Assembly (NCBI GenBank): GCA_036023115.1
Contig: JAYKKT010000041.1
Span: forward strand, 4,427,501-4,491,500
Origin: Brasenia schreberi
Lineage: Eukaryota > Streptophyta > Magnoliopsida > Nymphaeales > Cabombaceae
Direction of reading: 5' to 3'
Length of the DNA: 64,000 nucleotides
Both the position numbers and the translations under genes were made by a program. The notes beneath the pieces are model-generated. The model was given only the letters and a program-made list of their open reading frames with translations, had not been told where the DNA came from and did not search any database. Shown piece by piece: positions 1-10,861 of the stretch (position 1 is its first letter; each line of letters begins with the position of its first letter).

Positions 1-2146
1 GGGATTCTGATTTGCTTCTGAAAAACACTTGGGACCGTGAGTATTTCTTCATCCATGACAACACGCCAATGTGTTCAAAAGACACTCCAATTCCTTTCTC
101 AACCCATTGCACTATAGGTTTGACTCATAACTCTCACTGCAAAATCTCTAAGGTTCGGACAATCAGTTCCAAACCTATTCCACCAAACATCTGTAGAAAA
201 AGACAAACATTAGAGACATAATCCACAGTAATATAAGATGTATTGATTTAAGAAACTTAAATACAAAGATAAACAATTTACCTAGACCCATAGTAGTGCG
301 GTTTGAAATTGCTACATGCAAACCCATCAAGTGAAGAGCATTATCATAGATCTCCATCTCTCGATGTATAGCATCTGCTATGCTCTCATCAGGGACTAAT
401 CTATCAATACAATCAATGATACCTCGATTAACCTCACCGTCTCTTTTGAAGCTTGCTGAGTATCTAAATGTTGGGTTTAGATAATATGTTGTTGCATGAA
501 TAGGCTGATGCAATTGTTTATTCCATCTATTATTTTCCACAGGAGCACATAATCTTTTTTTTTTCTATTAAAATTATTTCTGATGGCTTCTTTTGCCCTA
601 TCCATTGCTTCATAAAGGTAGCCCATAGATAATTTCTCCTCGCTATCAGCCAATATCAAAACCTTTACTAATAGACATGTAATCCTCAACAGTTTAACAT
701 ATGCATTCCAAAATATACTCCTGAAGACTGTCTCGAAAATCTCATTCAACTTTCTGTTTCTTCTATTCTGAGGCAACTCTGCAAATTGTTGCTACTCATA
801 TGAGGAGAACATTCTCTTCAATGCTTGCTTTTGTCTCACAATACTCTGTATAAATAAGAAGTTTGTTGCAAACCGAGTTACAGTTGTTCGAAGAAGCTTT
901 GCACCTTCTGTATATCTCCTCATGATATACAAAACAAATGCATGGTTGTAAATGAATTTTGTGATATCTTGGCAACACTCAATTGCTGCCTTTATTTCAT
1001 CCATCTCACCAATGTCCTCAAGGATGAGATTTAAACAATGGGTTGCACATGGTGTTCAGTAGAAAGTCTCATAAATATCAACTAACTCATTCCCAACTAC
1101 TTTGTAGTTAGCTGCATTATCTATAATCAATTGGACTACATTCTCTTAGCCCAACCTCTTGAATAACCTTATCAAATTCTTATCATAGGATATCCGTAGT
1201 TTGCCTCTCCTCTAACATGGCTAGAGATCTCAAAAACATAAGTCCTTTAGGACAGCAGAAAAGAAAGTTTAGCAAGGTCCTTCATCGCCTATCTGTCAAT
1301 CCATCAGTCATGATAGTGCAACCTGTCTCCTTCCATGACTCTCTCAATATCGAACAATATTCTTTCACTTCAATAACGGTCTTATCTAAGATCTTTCCTC
1401 TCAACTTCTGATAGGAGGGCAACTTGTATCCTGGACCGATGTTAGCAATTGTATCTATCATTGCTTGAAAATGAAAACTGTTTGCTGCATTGAATGGAAT
1501 GCATGCATCATAAAACCATCTGCCCACTGCAAGGTCTGCCTGATCATGTAACTGTTCTGAAGCCATAGTAGCACGAATTCCAGGTTAAGCATCAGATGTA
1601 GTAGTAGGAGGAAAAAATGAATGTATGCTAGAAGCAGTTCTTCCTCGACTCCTTCCTGAACTTCCTCTTCTACTACCTCCAAAGTCTTTAGCAACCCTTT
1701 CTTCCTTGCTAGGTGCTCGTGAACTGCTACTACCCATATTTGTTCTGGCATCTGAAGGCAAAGTATCAATGAATCTAAATCCAATATCATTATCATCTTC
1801 TTCAGATATCTCTAAATCATCCTTTTGTTGTCTCCTCTCTTGTATACTCTCAATCATCTGAAGACATTGCTATTTAATACCTTTTGGCAAACTTCTAACT
1901 CTGCCTGTTGTAAACATGAAAATTTTGAAAAACATGAAAATTTTGGGTGTTTACACCTGTGCAAGGAACAACTTCTTTTCTCGTCCCTGCTAGGTGGTGT
2001 TTCAACCGTGAAATTCCACCACTAACCACCCTCTCACAAAATAAACATCTGATCTTTAATTTGGAACCCTCAACTGGTATACCCCACTGCCATGCCGAAT
2101 CATCAAACTTAGAATGGGAGTCTCTACCACCCCTTCCTTTGAGCAC
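1..2146 (-). pseudogene. hAT-family transposase pseudogene (BED, DUF659, hATC)
   Basis: Read right to left, 2146-1950 encodes a BED zinc finger (the C-x2-C pair in LFCERVV, then SRLKHHLAG and a downstream Cys). 1857-1585 is a Ser/Arg-rich acidic linker. 1566-1282 matches the first half of DUF659 (VGRWFYDACIPFNAANS, ending TIMTDGLTDRR), and 1240-1010 the second half (LIIDNAANYKVVG, TPCATHCLNLILEDIG). 1004-200 carries the helical insertion domain. The first ~190 bases encode the hATC dimerisation region (WWNRFG, then ERNWSVF). In-frame stops and frameshifts separate these blocks, including stops near the hATC motif, so no active transposase is made. The family acts by cut-and-paste with 8-bp target duplications. 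The domain order is clear; exact exon limits are not. Confidence 0.82.
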
Positions 2147-2160
2147 TTTAATTCAATAAA

Positions 2161-2489
2161 AAACCTAAAAATAAAAGAACTTTATAAATCCCTAATCGTC
2201 AAATAACACTCAAATAGAGTGTCTCCCACTTCATGAATGCAATAAAAATCATATCCACACACTTAATAACTTGATATTTTGTCATTCAAAAAAAGAAAAA
2301 TACAAATAAAACAAAAAAACAAATAGGAAGAGAAACACTAAAAGTATACCCAAATCCGAGTTAAGAGGCTTCCACGGACACTATAGAGCACATTTTTGGA
2401 ACCTTCAACACCAAGGAGGCGAAGAATCATGCTAGGGGAGCTTGGGGAGCTCTAAACAAACCAAGGAAACTCGTAAAAATGCTGGTTCC
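2161..2489. other. Non-coding 5' region of hAT H1
   Basis: AT-rich sequence between the transposase start and the subterminal repeats, presumably 5' UTR or promoter of H1. I see no ORF and no clear TATA box that I would defend. Confidence 0.5.
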
Positions 2490-2558
2490 CTTGGCGTATC
2501 GTGGTGGCCCACGATATAATACGTATCGCACCGTATCGTACGATACGGTGTGATATAG
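2490..2558 (-). repeat. Subterminal palindromic repeats of hAT H1
   Basis: Bases 2490-2550 hold repeated TATCG/CGATA words, including a perfect 22-bp palindrome at 2529-2550 centred on GTAC. They end at the terminal motif GTGTGATATAG. Subterminal short repeats of this kind are typical transposase-binding sites in hAT elements. The binding role is inferred. Confidence 0.65.
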
Positions 2559-2589
2559 ATAACACTGATTGTAAGTCTCTAACACCTCT

Positions 2590-4635
2590 TCCATAATTTT
2601 TGGGCAGAAGCTATTATGATTGCAGTCTATTTAATTAATCGGATGCCCTCTTCGATTTTACAAAATGTGTCTAAAGTTTTCCAACTATTCAAGACTGTGT
2701 GTTTTTGGATGTAAATGCTTTGTTTATACTGACAAAGATGATAAACTATCATCTCAATGTCTTTCTGGGATATGAAATAACCAAAAAGAGGTATAGGTGT
2801 TATGATTGTAAAAGTGATAAGCATATGTAACACGAGATGTTAAGTTTTCTTGAAAATGAATATGTTTTTAAAGGCATGGATGATGATAGTTCTCTTGATG
2901 ACTCCTCCTATTCCTTCTTGAATGATATTTTAGGTGAAGAGGTAATTCATGAAGAAAATGATCTTGATGAACATCTGATTACAAGACCTCCTATTTCACC
3001 TTTTGATCAACATTACAATAGGAAATCTCTGCCTATTCCTAGAATGTCAAATCGTGATTCTAGACCTCCTGAAAGATTTGTCTCATATGATAGTTTTTCA
3101 CCAAGACATAGAGCTTTAGTAACAAATATTTCAGCTATAAAGGAACCCATAACCTTTAAGGAAGTCCAGTTATTATAAGATTGGATTCATGCAATTAACG
3201 AAGAGTTGGATGCTTTATATAGAGCCCAAACTTGGGATATTATCTCTAGACCATCAAACGAAAAGACTATAGGCTGTCGGTGTGTTTATAAAATCAAGAC
3301 TAATGGTGATGGCTCATTAGATCGCTATAAAGCTAGATTAGTTGCCAAAGGTTACTCACAAGAATATGAAATTAATTATGATTAGACCTTTGCTCCTATG
3401 GCTAGAATGACAACTGTTAGAACACTTATAGTTGTGTGTGCAATTCATCATTGCAATATCTATCAGTTAGACGTTAAAAATGTTTTTTTGAATGGTTGGT
3501 TGAAGGAAGAAGTATATATTGAGCCTCCTCCTGGTCTCAATCTTCTTAGAAACCAAGTCTTAAAGCTTAAAAGAGCTTTGTATGGTCTCAAACAAGCTCC
3601 CAAAGCTTGGTTTGATAGAATAACTGAATTCATGACACAACTTTGTTTATAAGAAAGTTCTCTACAGGTATTGTTATTCTTTTGCTCTACGTCGATGATA
3701 TGATTATTACAGGTAATGATAATTCTGGTATCCAACAAATCAAGCAAGAACTTGGTAATATGTTCGAAACGAAGGATCTTGGTCAACTTTCTTATTTTCT
3801 TAGCATTGAGGTAACTCGTGATGATAGAGGTTTCTTTTTATCACAAACTAAGTTTACTAATGATGTTATTCTTAGATCAGTTATTACAAATGACAAAGTT
3901 GTTGAGACACCTGAGGTAATCAACCAAAAGATGCGTCTAGTTGATGACGAACTTTTGAGTGATCTCACACCTTATAAACAAATGGTTGGAGCACTCACTT
4001 ATCTTACCATAACACGACCAGATATTGCTCATGTCGTTCATACTGTAAGTCAGTTTCAACATGCGCCCACCTCAATGCATATGAGTGCTGTTATGAGGAT
4101 TGTTCGTTATATTCGACAAACCTCAACTAAGGGAGTATTTCTATCTTCATCTTTATCTCAGTTGCTCGCATATGCTGATGTTAATTGGGGTGGTGATGTG
4201 AATGACAAACACCCTACTACCGGCTACTGCATATTCTTTAGTCGCTCACTCATCTCATGGAGATGCAAGAAACAACAAAAGGTGTCTCTTTCCTCCACCG
4301 AAGCCGAGTACCATGCAATGGCCAACACAACTACAGAACTAACTTGGCTACGATGACTACTTCAGGACATGGGCATACAATTGGAAGCTCCTCCAATCAT
4401 GTTCTGCGACAACAAAAGTGTTATGTATATAGCCAACAATCATACCTTTCATGAGCATACAAAGCACATAGAGATGGACTGTCACTACGTTCTTGACAAG
4501 CATCTCAAAGGCAATTTAACATTACAGTTTGTAAAATCAGAATATCAACTTACGGATGTGTTCACCAAGTCATTACCTGTTCCTCGTTTTCAATCTTTAA
4601 TTGGCAAGCTTCAAGTCATAAAGCTGTCAGTTTGA
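2590..4635 (+). pseudogene. Copia pol polyprotein remnant (integrase end, RT, RNase H)
   Basis: Pol would integrate and reverse-transcribe the element. Visible in order: integrase tail with YLINRMP; hinge (2837-3178); RT start near 3181 (AINEELDAL, then [22 protein letters not shown]); QLDVKNVFLNG and the LYGLKQAPKAWF motif to 3650; catalytic LLLYVDDMIITG near 3672; TRPDIAHVVHTVSQF; and RNase H with SSTEAEYHAMA, CDNKSVMYIA and HTKHIEMDCHYV, ending at the stop 4633-4635. It is broken by a stop at 3176-3178, a stop within the RT start near 3385, a stop plus shift near 3650, and a stop at about 4354. The RT active-site YVDD is intact, but the frame is not. Confidence 0.85.
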
Positions 4636-4652
4636 GGAAGGGGGGGGGGGAG
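4635..4652 (+). other. Polypurine tract of Copia C1
   Basis: GAGGAAG followed by a G run, immediately before the LTR. It would prime plus-strand DNA synthesis. The G homopolymer is unusually long and may have expanded. Confidence 0.75.
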
Positions 4653-5024
4653 GTTAGAAAGAGGGCCACTTGGCCCCGGCCCTGACAGGTCTTGGCCCAC
4701 TAAGCCGTTAGAGCCAAGGCCCCCAGGGTCACTAGCCGTTGGGGGCTGGCATTCCAACCCCCTCTTCATTCCCTCTTGTCCTCTCTCCCTCACTTCTTCT
4801 TCTCTTCTCTATAAATACTCTTTAAACTCCATTGTAAACATAAAGCCTTTCGTGACTAATCAATAAAGATTATTTATTCGGTTAGCTTGCTTTGTGTTCA
4901 TTATTCTTTTGGTGTACCCTCGTTGCACTCAGTTATAGCATTTTCTAAGGCTTTGTGATAGTTCCAATGTGGTGATATTTATTTATCGATCTTTCACAAC
5001 TATATTGGAGCATCGTCTTCATTA
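4653..5024 (+). repeat. 3' LTR of Copia C1
   Basis: Starts GTTAGAAAG after the polypurine tract and ends near CATCGTCTTCATTA, matching the ends of the family LTRs elsewhere in the window. It holds a TATA-like box (TATAAATA at 4810-4817) and an AATAAAG polyadenylation-like signal near 4861. The right end directly abuts LINE L1. Confidence 0.75.
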
Positions 5025-5028
5025 AAAG

Positions 5029-8006
5029 ACGGGTGTGGGTAATGAAGTTAGTCCCGCTATATTGCCGTCCAAATGTAGTGAATAAATTACAAAGAGGGTC
5101 TCCACATTTTCAATATGGAGGGATGTAGAGATAAGGAAACTAGTCCTAGATGATAAGATTTGTATTGGTTCTTCGAATATCGGAACATTGTCCGGTAAGC
5201 TAATGGAGGTGGTAGATACTATGATTCAGAGAAAGATTCATATTCTATGTTTACAAGAGACAAAGTGGGTTAGAGAAAAAACAAAGAGGATTGATGATAT
5301 AGGTTTTAAATTATGGTACTCAGGTAAGAAAAAGGCTCGAAACGGAGTTGATATTATCATAAATAAATATTTAAAGGATAGTGTAGTAGACATACAACGA
5401 TATAGTGACTGAATCCTGACGTTGAAATTAGTGTTAGGAGGAGTGGTTTTGAATATAGTTTGTGCTTACGTACCCAAAGTAGGACTAAAAGATAGTATAA
5501 AGACGTTTTTTAGGAGGAGTTAGATAAGGTGATTTAAAGAATTCCACAAAGGGAGATGATTTGTTTAGGAGGAGACTTAAATGGACATGTCGGTAAAGAG
5601 GTATTAGTATATCAAGGCATTCATGGAAACTTTGGTTTTGAGGATATAAATGAGGAAGGTAGGGAGATTTTAAATTTTGCTATGACATTTGATTCTTTAT
5701 AGTCAATACAATCTTCAAAAAACAAAATGAACATTTAATTACTTATAAGAGTGGCTTATCACAAACACAAATTGATTACTTTATTTGTAGAAAAAAAGAT
5801 AGAGCGTGTTGTAAAGATTGCAAGATAATTTTCGGAAAAAGCTTAACCACCCAATATCGACTTTTAGTTATGGATTTACAAATAAAAAAACAGACAAAGA
5901 AGAAAAGAGTGCATCAAGTTATTTGGACTAAATGGTAGAACTTTAAAAGTGTGAAAGAAGATATATTTAAACAGAAAGTCCTTTGAGGAGATGCTTGTAA
6001 TTATGTTGGTATACCTTATGATATGTAGAACAATATGGCTATAAATATTAGGAAAGTGGTGAAAGATATGTTAGGTGAATCTAAAGGAGGTGTACTGGCA
6101 CAGGAAAAAGCTTGGTGGTGGAGTGAAGTAGTGCAAAATAAAATCAAGGCAAAGAGGGCATGTTACAAATTACATTATACTAAGAAAACTAGTGAAACTT
6201 TAGAGGCTTATAAGAAAGCAAAGAATGAAGCGAAAAAGGCCGTCAGTGAAGCAAAAGCTAAAATTTAAGAGGATTTATATAAAAAAACTCAATTCAAAAG
6301 AGGGTTAAAGAGATATTTTTAGGATAGCTAGGGCTAGAGATAAGAAAACTAAAGATCTTAATTCTGTCATATGCATCAAAGACGAGGATGAAAAAAATTC
6401 TAGTGGCAAATGATGATATAAGAAATAGATGAAAAACTATTTTTATAAGTTTTTTAATGAAAATAAAGATGTTAGTATTATCTTAGGAGAGTTACCAAAT
6501 CAGAAAAGTTTATAAACCACAATTTCTACTGACGTATCCAAAAGAATAAAGTCAAAGAGGCTCTTAAACATATGAAGGGTGGTAAATCTGTAGGACCAGA
6601 CAATATTCCTATAGAAGTTTGAGAAATCCTAAGAGAAAGAGGAATCACTTGGCTCAAAGACTATTTAATGAAATACGGAGAAACCAAAAGATCCCCAAGA
6701 ATGGAGAGCGAGTACACTTATACCCATATATAAGAACAAGAGAGACATTCAGAATTGTACGAATTATCGGGGTATTAAGTTAATGAGTCATACTATGGAA
6801 TTGTGAAACGTAGGTTAAGACAAGTATCGAGTAAAATAGAGAACCAATTTGGATTCATGTCAGGTAGATCTACTGTTGAAACCTTTTCAAACATCTAATG
6901 GAACATTTTAGAGCAAAAACCAATGACCTTCACATGATATTTATTGATCTAGAAAAAACTTATGATAGAGTACGGATGGAGGTTCTTTGGAGAACCTTGG
7001 AAAAAAGAGGTATCCCATTGACATACATAAACCTTATAAGATACATATACAATGGTGCAAAAACATGTGTGAGGACTCCTGAAGGAATGACAAATTTCTT
7101 TGAAGTTAATATGGGGTTACATCAAGGATCAACTTTAAATCCATACTTATTTATAATGGTGATTGATGAGTTAACAAAACATATTCAAGATGAAGTACCT
7201 TGGTGTATGTTATTTGAAGATGACATTGCGTTAGTGGAGGAGTCTAAGGAAAAAGTTAATAGAAAATTGGAACTATAGAGATAAACATTAGAAAGTAAAG
7301 CCTTATGACTTAGTAGAATAAAGACAAAATATATGGAATGTAAGTTTGATCATTTGTCTACTTCAAAAGACATAGAAATTAAAATTGGCGCACATTGCAT
7401 CCCTAAAAGGAAAGTTTTAAATGCCTAGTGTCAATTTTTAAGAGTGATGGAAGAATTGATGGAGATGTTACACATATAATTAATGCTGATTGGTTAAAAT
7501 AGAGAGGGGCATCAAGTATTCTTTGTGATAAGAAGATACCATTAAGGTTAAAAGATAAATATTATAGAGCAGCAATTAGACCTGCCATGTTTTATGGTTA
7601 TGAGCATTGGGCAGTTAATGATCAATATGTGCAAAAGATGTCTGACAAAAATGATGATGTTGAGATGGATGAGTGGTCATACAAGAAAAGATCGTATACA
7701 TAATGAGGTTATTAGAAATAAATTATGTGTAGCACCAATAGAGGATAAAATAAGAGAATATCGTTTAAGGTGGTTTGGACATATAAAAAGAAGATTGAAA
7801 GAAGAACCTGTAAGAAGAAATGAATAACTAGATTTTGAAATTATTAAAAGAGGTAGAGGACAACCACAAAAGTATTGGAAAGAAACAATAAAGAATGATC
7901 TAGCTTATTGTGAGTTAACTGCTAACATGACACATGATAGGGCTTTGTGGAAACAAAGAATCCATGTAGCCGACCCCGTCTAGTATGGGAAAAGGCTTAG
8001 TTGTTG
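5029..8006 (+). mobile_element. RTE-type LINE L1, 5'-truncated and decayed
   Basis: Starts within the 5' repeat region (equivalent to ref 40769) and runs to a short TTGTTG tail at 8001-8006. The endonuclease (IGSSNIGTL, LQETKWV near 5170-5270; GGDLNGHVGK near 5570; SGLSQTQIDYFICRKKD near 5750), linker, RT (FIDLEKTYDRV near 6940; [13 protein letters not shown] near 7115; the catalytic position now FEDD near 7214) and C-terminal region (RLRWFGHIKRR near 7760) are all recognisable. Many stops and indels make it the most decayed long copy. The FADD-to-FEDD change would inactivate the polymerase. ATTAAAAG left of the start resembles ATTAGAAAAG after the tail, a weak target-duplication candidate. 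Confidence 0.85.
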
Positions 8007-8679
8007 ATTAGAAAAGCATCTAGGTGGTATTAATAAACGTCAGGTAGACACTCAGTACTTAACAAACTCTACAATTGCTGAAAGAGTCCCAATAAATCTT
8101 CTCCTATCGAAAAGAAAAAAGACAGTCATATTGTTAGTAATTCACCAGACGATTTCTCTATACCTTGAAAAAACCCTTATATTCCTTTCCTTCGATATTA
8201 ACCAAAAAATTGCAAAGGGTACTTAAAGCATATAAGATTTGCTCTTGTGATACTTGACAAACAAACTGCATCTCTTCTCACATTTTTACTACACATCTAC
8301 TCTATCCTGAAACCTTAGAGGCTTATACCCAAAATATCCTAGTCCACTTGCAAACTAAAACTAAATTATCCACTAATTCTAGCTCATCTTGGCATAGGGA
8401 AACAATTCACTACAGTCAAAGCCCTCTTTAGGAAGTTTTCAAAGCAAAGAATCTTGCTTCATGATGCTTCCCATGCAAAGAATACTATGGTCTACTCTGG
8501 GTGAAACATATGAACTAGATGATCATGCTGTCTCATATTTTCTGCATTCATCTGTTCTTTTGGCGTGTTGGAACTTTTAGTGAATTAAATCATGCTAAAA
8601 TCATCAGTTATGATAAAGAATGCTGCTTCTTACATCCCATTATGGATTAAACTGATCAGTTTTTTTCTTCTCAATGTAG
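8007..8679. other. Non-coding stretch, likely intron or spacer
   Basis: No ORF or repeat family recognised. The last ~25 bases (T-rich, ending CAATGTAG) look like a splice acceptor for the exon that follows. If so, this is the end of an intron that may also contain the TEs to the left. Confidence 0.4.
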
Positions 8680-8822
8680 TCTTATATTTGCAAGCCAATC
8701 CTGGTGGAATAACAATTTTCGGTTGGAGCATCGATCGCGGTCTGATCAACACAATCTTTTTCTTTGAGCTCGCTCTGGTCACATTTGTCCTTGGCAAAAC
8801 GGTATCCCTTGCTTCAACATGA
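8680..8822 (+). CDS. Terminal exon of a DUF3537-like membrane protein (partial)
   Basis: A short coding exon follows a polypyrimidine-AG acceptor and ends at TGA 8820-8822. It encodes about 47 residues with LYLQANPGGITIFGW, DRGLINTIFFFELALV and TFVLGKTV. This is a hydrophobic final transmembrane segment of the type that closes plant DUF3537 proteins (proposed plant relatives of insect gustatory receptors). The assignment rests on memory of that family's C-terminus and is not certain. No upstream exon is visible in the 8 kb to the left, which is filled by H1, C1 and L1. The gene therefore either has a TE-filled intron or this is an orphan fragment. The ATG at 8592 would read through the acceptor and is not the likely start. 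Confidence 0.5.
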
Positions 8823-9430
8823 AACTTTATCTCGGGAATTTGGGTTCCAATTTATTCATAGGAACATATAAAGTATATGGAGGTTCATTGCACGACTCCT
8901 TTTAGTGAACATATAAAGTATATGGAGGTTCATTGCACGACTCCTTTTAGTGTTTTATACCATTTTGAGACGTGAAGGTTTCCCCGATTTTCATAGTAAC
9001 ACAATTTGTAAGCCCAGATTGTCTCTGCCTTTGAGGAGTAGACATTCAGAAGGCCATTCTGCAAAACTATGTTGAAGCTTACCGCAGATGTAGATTATGG
9101 GTTTTGTATATTTATGTTTGTGTTTTTGTGGAAAGTATAAACTCAGGTTCAATTGTTGGGGCCAGTGTCCTAATGCAGACTGTAAATTATTGAGCTGTTG
9201 TAATCAAGATCCCGTGTAATTCAAGTGAGGGCGTCTCTGCCCTTCATCTACCAAGTCTTGCTTGTTTGGATTCTATTTCATGCATGTAGCTTTGGAATGG
9301 GCTGTTTTGGAGGGCCTATGTTAGAAACAGTTGTCCGCCTCTGTTTCACGTCGAAACTAGATGGATATGCAAAATTTTGCCAAAATGTGCACGAAACATT
9401 TCATTCACGTCTCAATTGGATTAACACTCT
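8823..9430 (+). other. Probable 3' UTR and downstream of the DUF3537-like exon
   Basis: T-rich non-coding sequence typical of plant 3' UTRs. It includes a 45-bp tandem duplication, given separately. No defined poly(A) signal stands out. Confidence 0.35.
8862..8951. repeat. Perfect tandem duplication of 45 bp
   Basis: The unit beginning GAACATATAAAGTATATGG occurs at 8862-8906 and again at 8907-8951 with no difference visible, so the duplication is recent or maintained. It lies 40 bp after the stop codon of the exon at 8680-8822. Confidence 0.92.
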
Positions 9431-9700
9431 TTAACTCAGATGGTTAGAGCATCCTTTGCTAAGAGAGAGGTCTAGGGTTTGCAATTAGAGTATGTCAGGG
9501 TACTATTTTTATACAACAAGGGCGCCCTCCCAATCGAGCTAAATCCCCTGGTTTCAGTGCATGACTTATCACTTGTAGGAACAGCCTACATCATGGGTGG
9601 TGGAACCAGAAACAAGGTGTCAATGATTGGGGGGCTATCTATTGATTATCTCTATGATTGTGTTGTTAAATGCTAGTTGGTAGATATTTTCAGGTGATCT
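9428..9700 (+). repeat. tRNA-derived SINE-like sequence
   Basis: CTCAGATGGTTAGAGCA at about 9435-9451 is an almost exact tRNA D-arm and A box. GAGGTC at about 9467-9472 is followed by a weak B-box-like GGGTTTGCAA. Together they resemble a decayed tRNA-Ile-like head. A non-tRNA body follows, with no T arm or acceptor pairing, so this is better read as a SINE or tRNA pseudogene than as a functional tRNA gene. The 3' limit is not defined. Confidence 0.4.
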
Positions 9701-9984
9701 AATTTGAAAAAAGGCTGCCTAACCTGCAGGGGAGAGAGAGAGAGAGAGTCCAAATGCTAAATGCAACCTACTAAACGGATGTGGAGGACAAGCCGAATGT
9801 GGGGGATTTACACGTAACATTAAATACAGCTGAGTACAGAATGACTATAATAAGCCGAATGCTGGGATAGCATCTAAATGTTGAATGCGAATAACAAGCT
9901 GAATATTGGAGTTCGGTCTTTCAAAACTCAATGAAAAGACCGCTGAATGTCTGCATTCACCCTCCTCAATTTATTAGAACCAAA
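9701..9984. other. Spacer with short (GA)n run
   Basis: Contains a (GA)n tract at about 9732-9748 and repeated phrases around AAGCCGAATG and TGAATGC. Nothing coding is seen. Confidence 0.4.
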
Positions 9985-10565
9985 CATGTCCGGTTCCGGG
10001 GTAAACTGGAACCTGGAACCGTAGCTGAACCGGCCTAGAGCTGGTTCTGGTTTGAGTCTGGAACCGCCCGGTAGACATGGCTGATTCCTAACTGGCTCGG
10101 CGGTTCCATCTGAAACCAAACTGGAACTCACTTGGTCTGGTTCCGGTTTCACCTTTTACAAAACCAGAACAAGATTCAAACCGCCAATTTCAGTATTTAA
10201 AAAAATCTTATAAAATGTACTTTTTAAATAAAAGTATGGACCATGTACTGGTTCAGTTACAGTTTTAGGTTCTGGGCTAACGGAATTGAACATGTATGTC
10301 ACTTGAAACAGGTAATTTTATTAAAATAAATTTTATAAGAAAAAATTAAAAATCTACTTGAAGCAATGATTTGGAACCGTTGGATCTGGTTTGGATCTAA
10401 TTCTGGTTTTTTAATAGGTGAAACCGGAACCGGACTAGGTGAGCCCTAGTTCCAGTTTCATTGGTTTTGGTTCCAGTCGGTGGTTTTGGGTCCAGTCGGT
10501 TCCTACCGTGGTTCGGTTTCGATTAGAACCTCTGAGCCGCTTAGGAACTGGCCGTGTCTAACCAG
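9985..10565. repeat. AACCGG-rich repeat, candidate non-autonomous DNA element
   Basis: Both flanks (9985-10170 and 10370-10565) are packed with GGTTCCGGTT/AACCGGAACC words on either side of an AT-rich core containing ATCTTATAAAATGTAC and TTTTATAAGAA. The layout resembles plant hAT-type MITEs with AACCGG subterminal repeats. The ends (ACATGTCCGGTTCC on the left; GGAACTGGCCGTGTCT on the right) form only a weak inverted repeat, and no clean target duplication is visible. Confidence 0.45.
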
Positions 10566-10645
10566 AACTGCCAAGTGTTAACATTGAACTTCGTTAAACT
10601 TGTATATAAGATATACTGATGTCGAGAATCAAAGCACTGGCCGAA

Positions 10646-10861
10646 TAACGCAAATTGTTCTGTGATAGGTGGCAGTTGAGGTATTCTCTCAGATGAAGAG
10701 CTTGCATACAAACACAAACACAAACACGGACTTATATCTTGGGAGGCTATTTCAAAAATTCTCATAAAACATTTAACCTAAATTAAGTTATCTTATATGC
10801 ACACACCCTTTTTACTATTCGCATACCTCAACTGCCACCTATCACAGAACAATTTGCGTTA
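10646..10861. repeat. Inverted repeat with 39-bp perfect arms
   Basis: 10646-10684 is the exact reverse complement of 10823-10861, with a 138-bp loop. The left arm begins TAACGCAAATTGTTCTG. The loop includes an ACAAACACAAACAC tract whose inverted copy lies outside the hairpin at about 10892-10912. It may be the end of a MITE (the loop ends in CACACCCTTTTTACTATT, a motif seen at other loci) or a local inverted duplication. Confidence 0.85.

Larger units (their letters stand above)
1..2558 (-). mobile_element. hAT transposon H1, truncated by the window edge
   Basis: A DNA transposon on the minus strand. Its 5' terminus is seen at 2548-2558, where the minus strand begins CTATATCACAC. This differs by one base from the CTATGTCACAC terminus of the second hAT element at 38193. 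A subterminal block of CGTATCG/CGATACG motifs follows (2490-2550). Inside is a degenerate BED/DUF659/hATC transposase. The other end lies left of base 1. The sequence right of the terminus (from 2559) is Copia integrase, so H1 most likely landed in that retrotransposon. The expected 8-bp target duplication would be the bases from 2559 (ATAACACT), but its partner is outside the window. Confidence 0.8.
2559..5024 (+). mobile_element. Ty1/Copia retrotransposon C1, 3' half
   Basis: Begins inside the integrase C-terminal region (FWAEAIM then YLINRMPSS at about 2592-2650). It continues through the hinge, reverse transcriptase and RNase H, then a polypurine tract (4635-4652) and one LTR (4653-5024). 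The 5' half lies beyond the hAT insertion on the left. It shares LTR motifs (AGCCGTTGGGG, TATAAATA, ending CATCGTCTTC) with the LTRs at 27498-27870 and 46436-46850, so these belong to one broad family. Confidence 0.85.

Noticed and set aside
4641..4650. G run as a G-quadruplex regulatory site
   Set aside because: It is part of the Copia polypurine tract and a single homopolymer gives no independent support.
9428..9500. Functional tRNA gene
   Set aside because: The D-arm is good, but acceptor stem and T arm cannot be formed, so it is a SINE or pseudogene at most.
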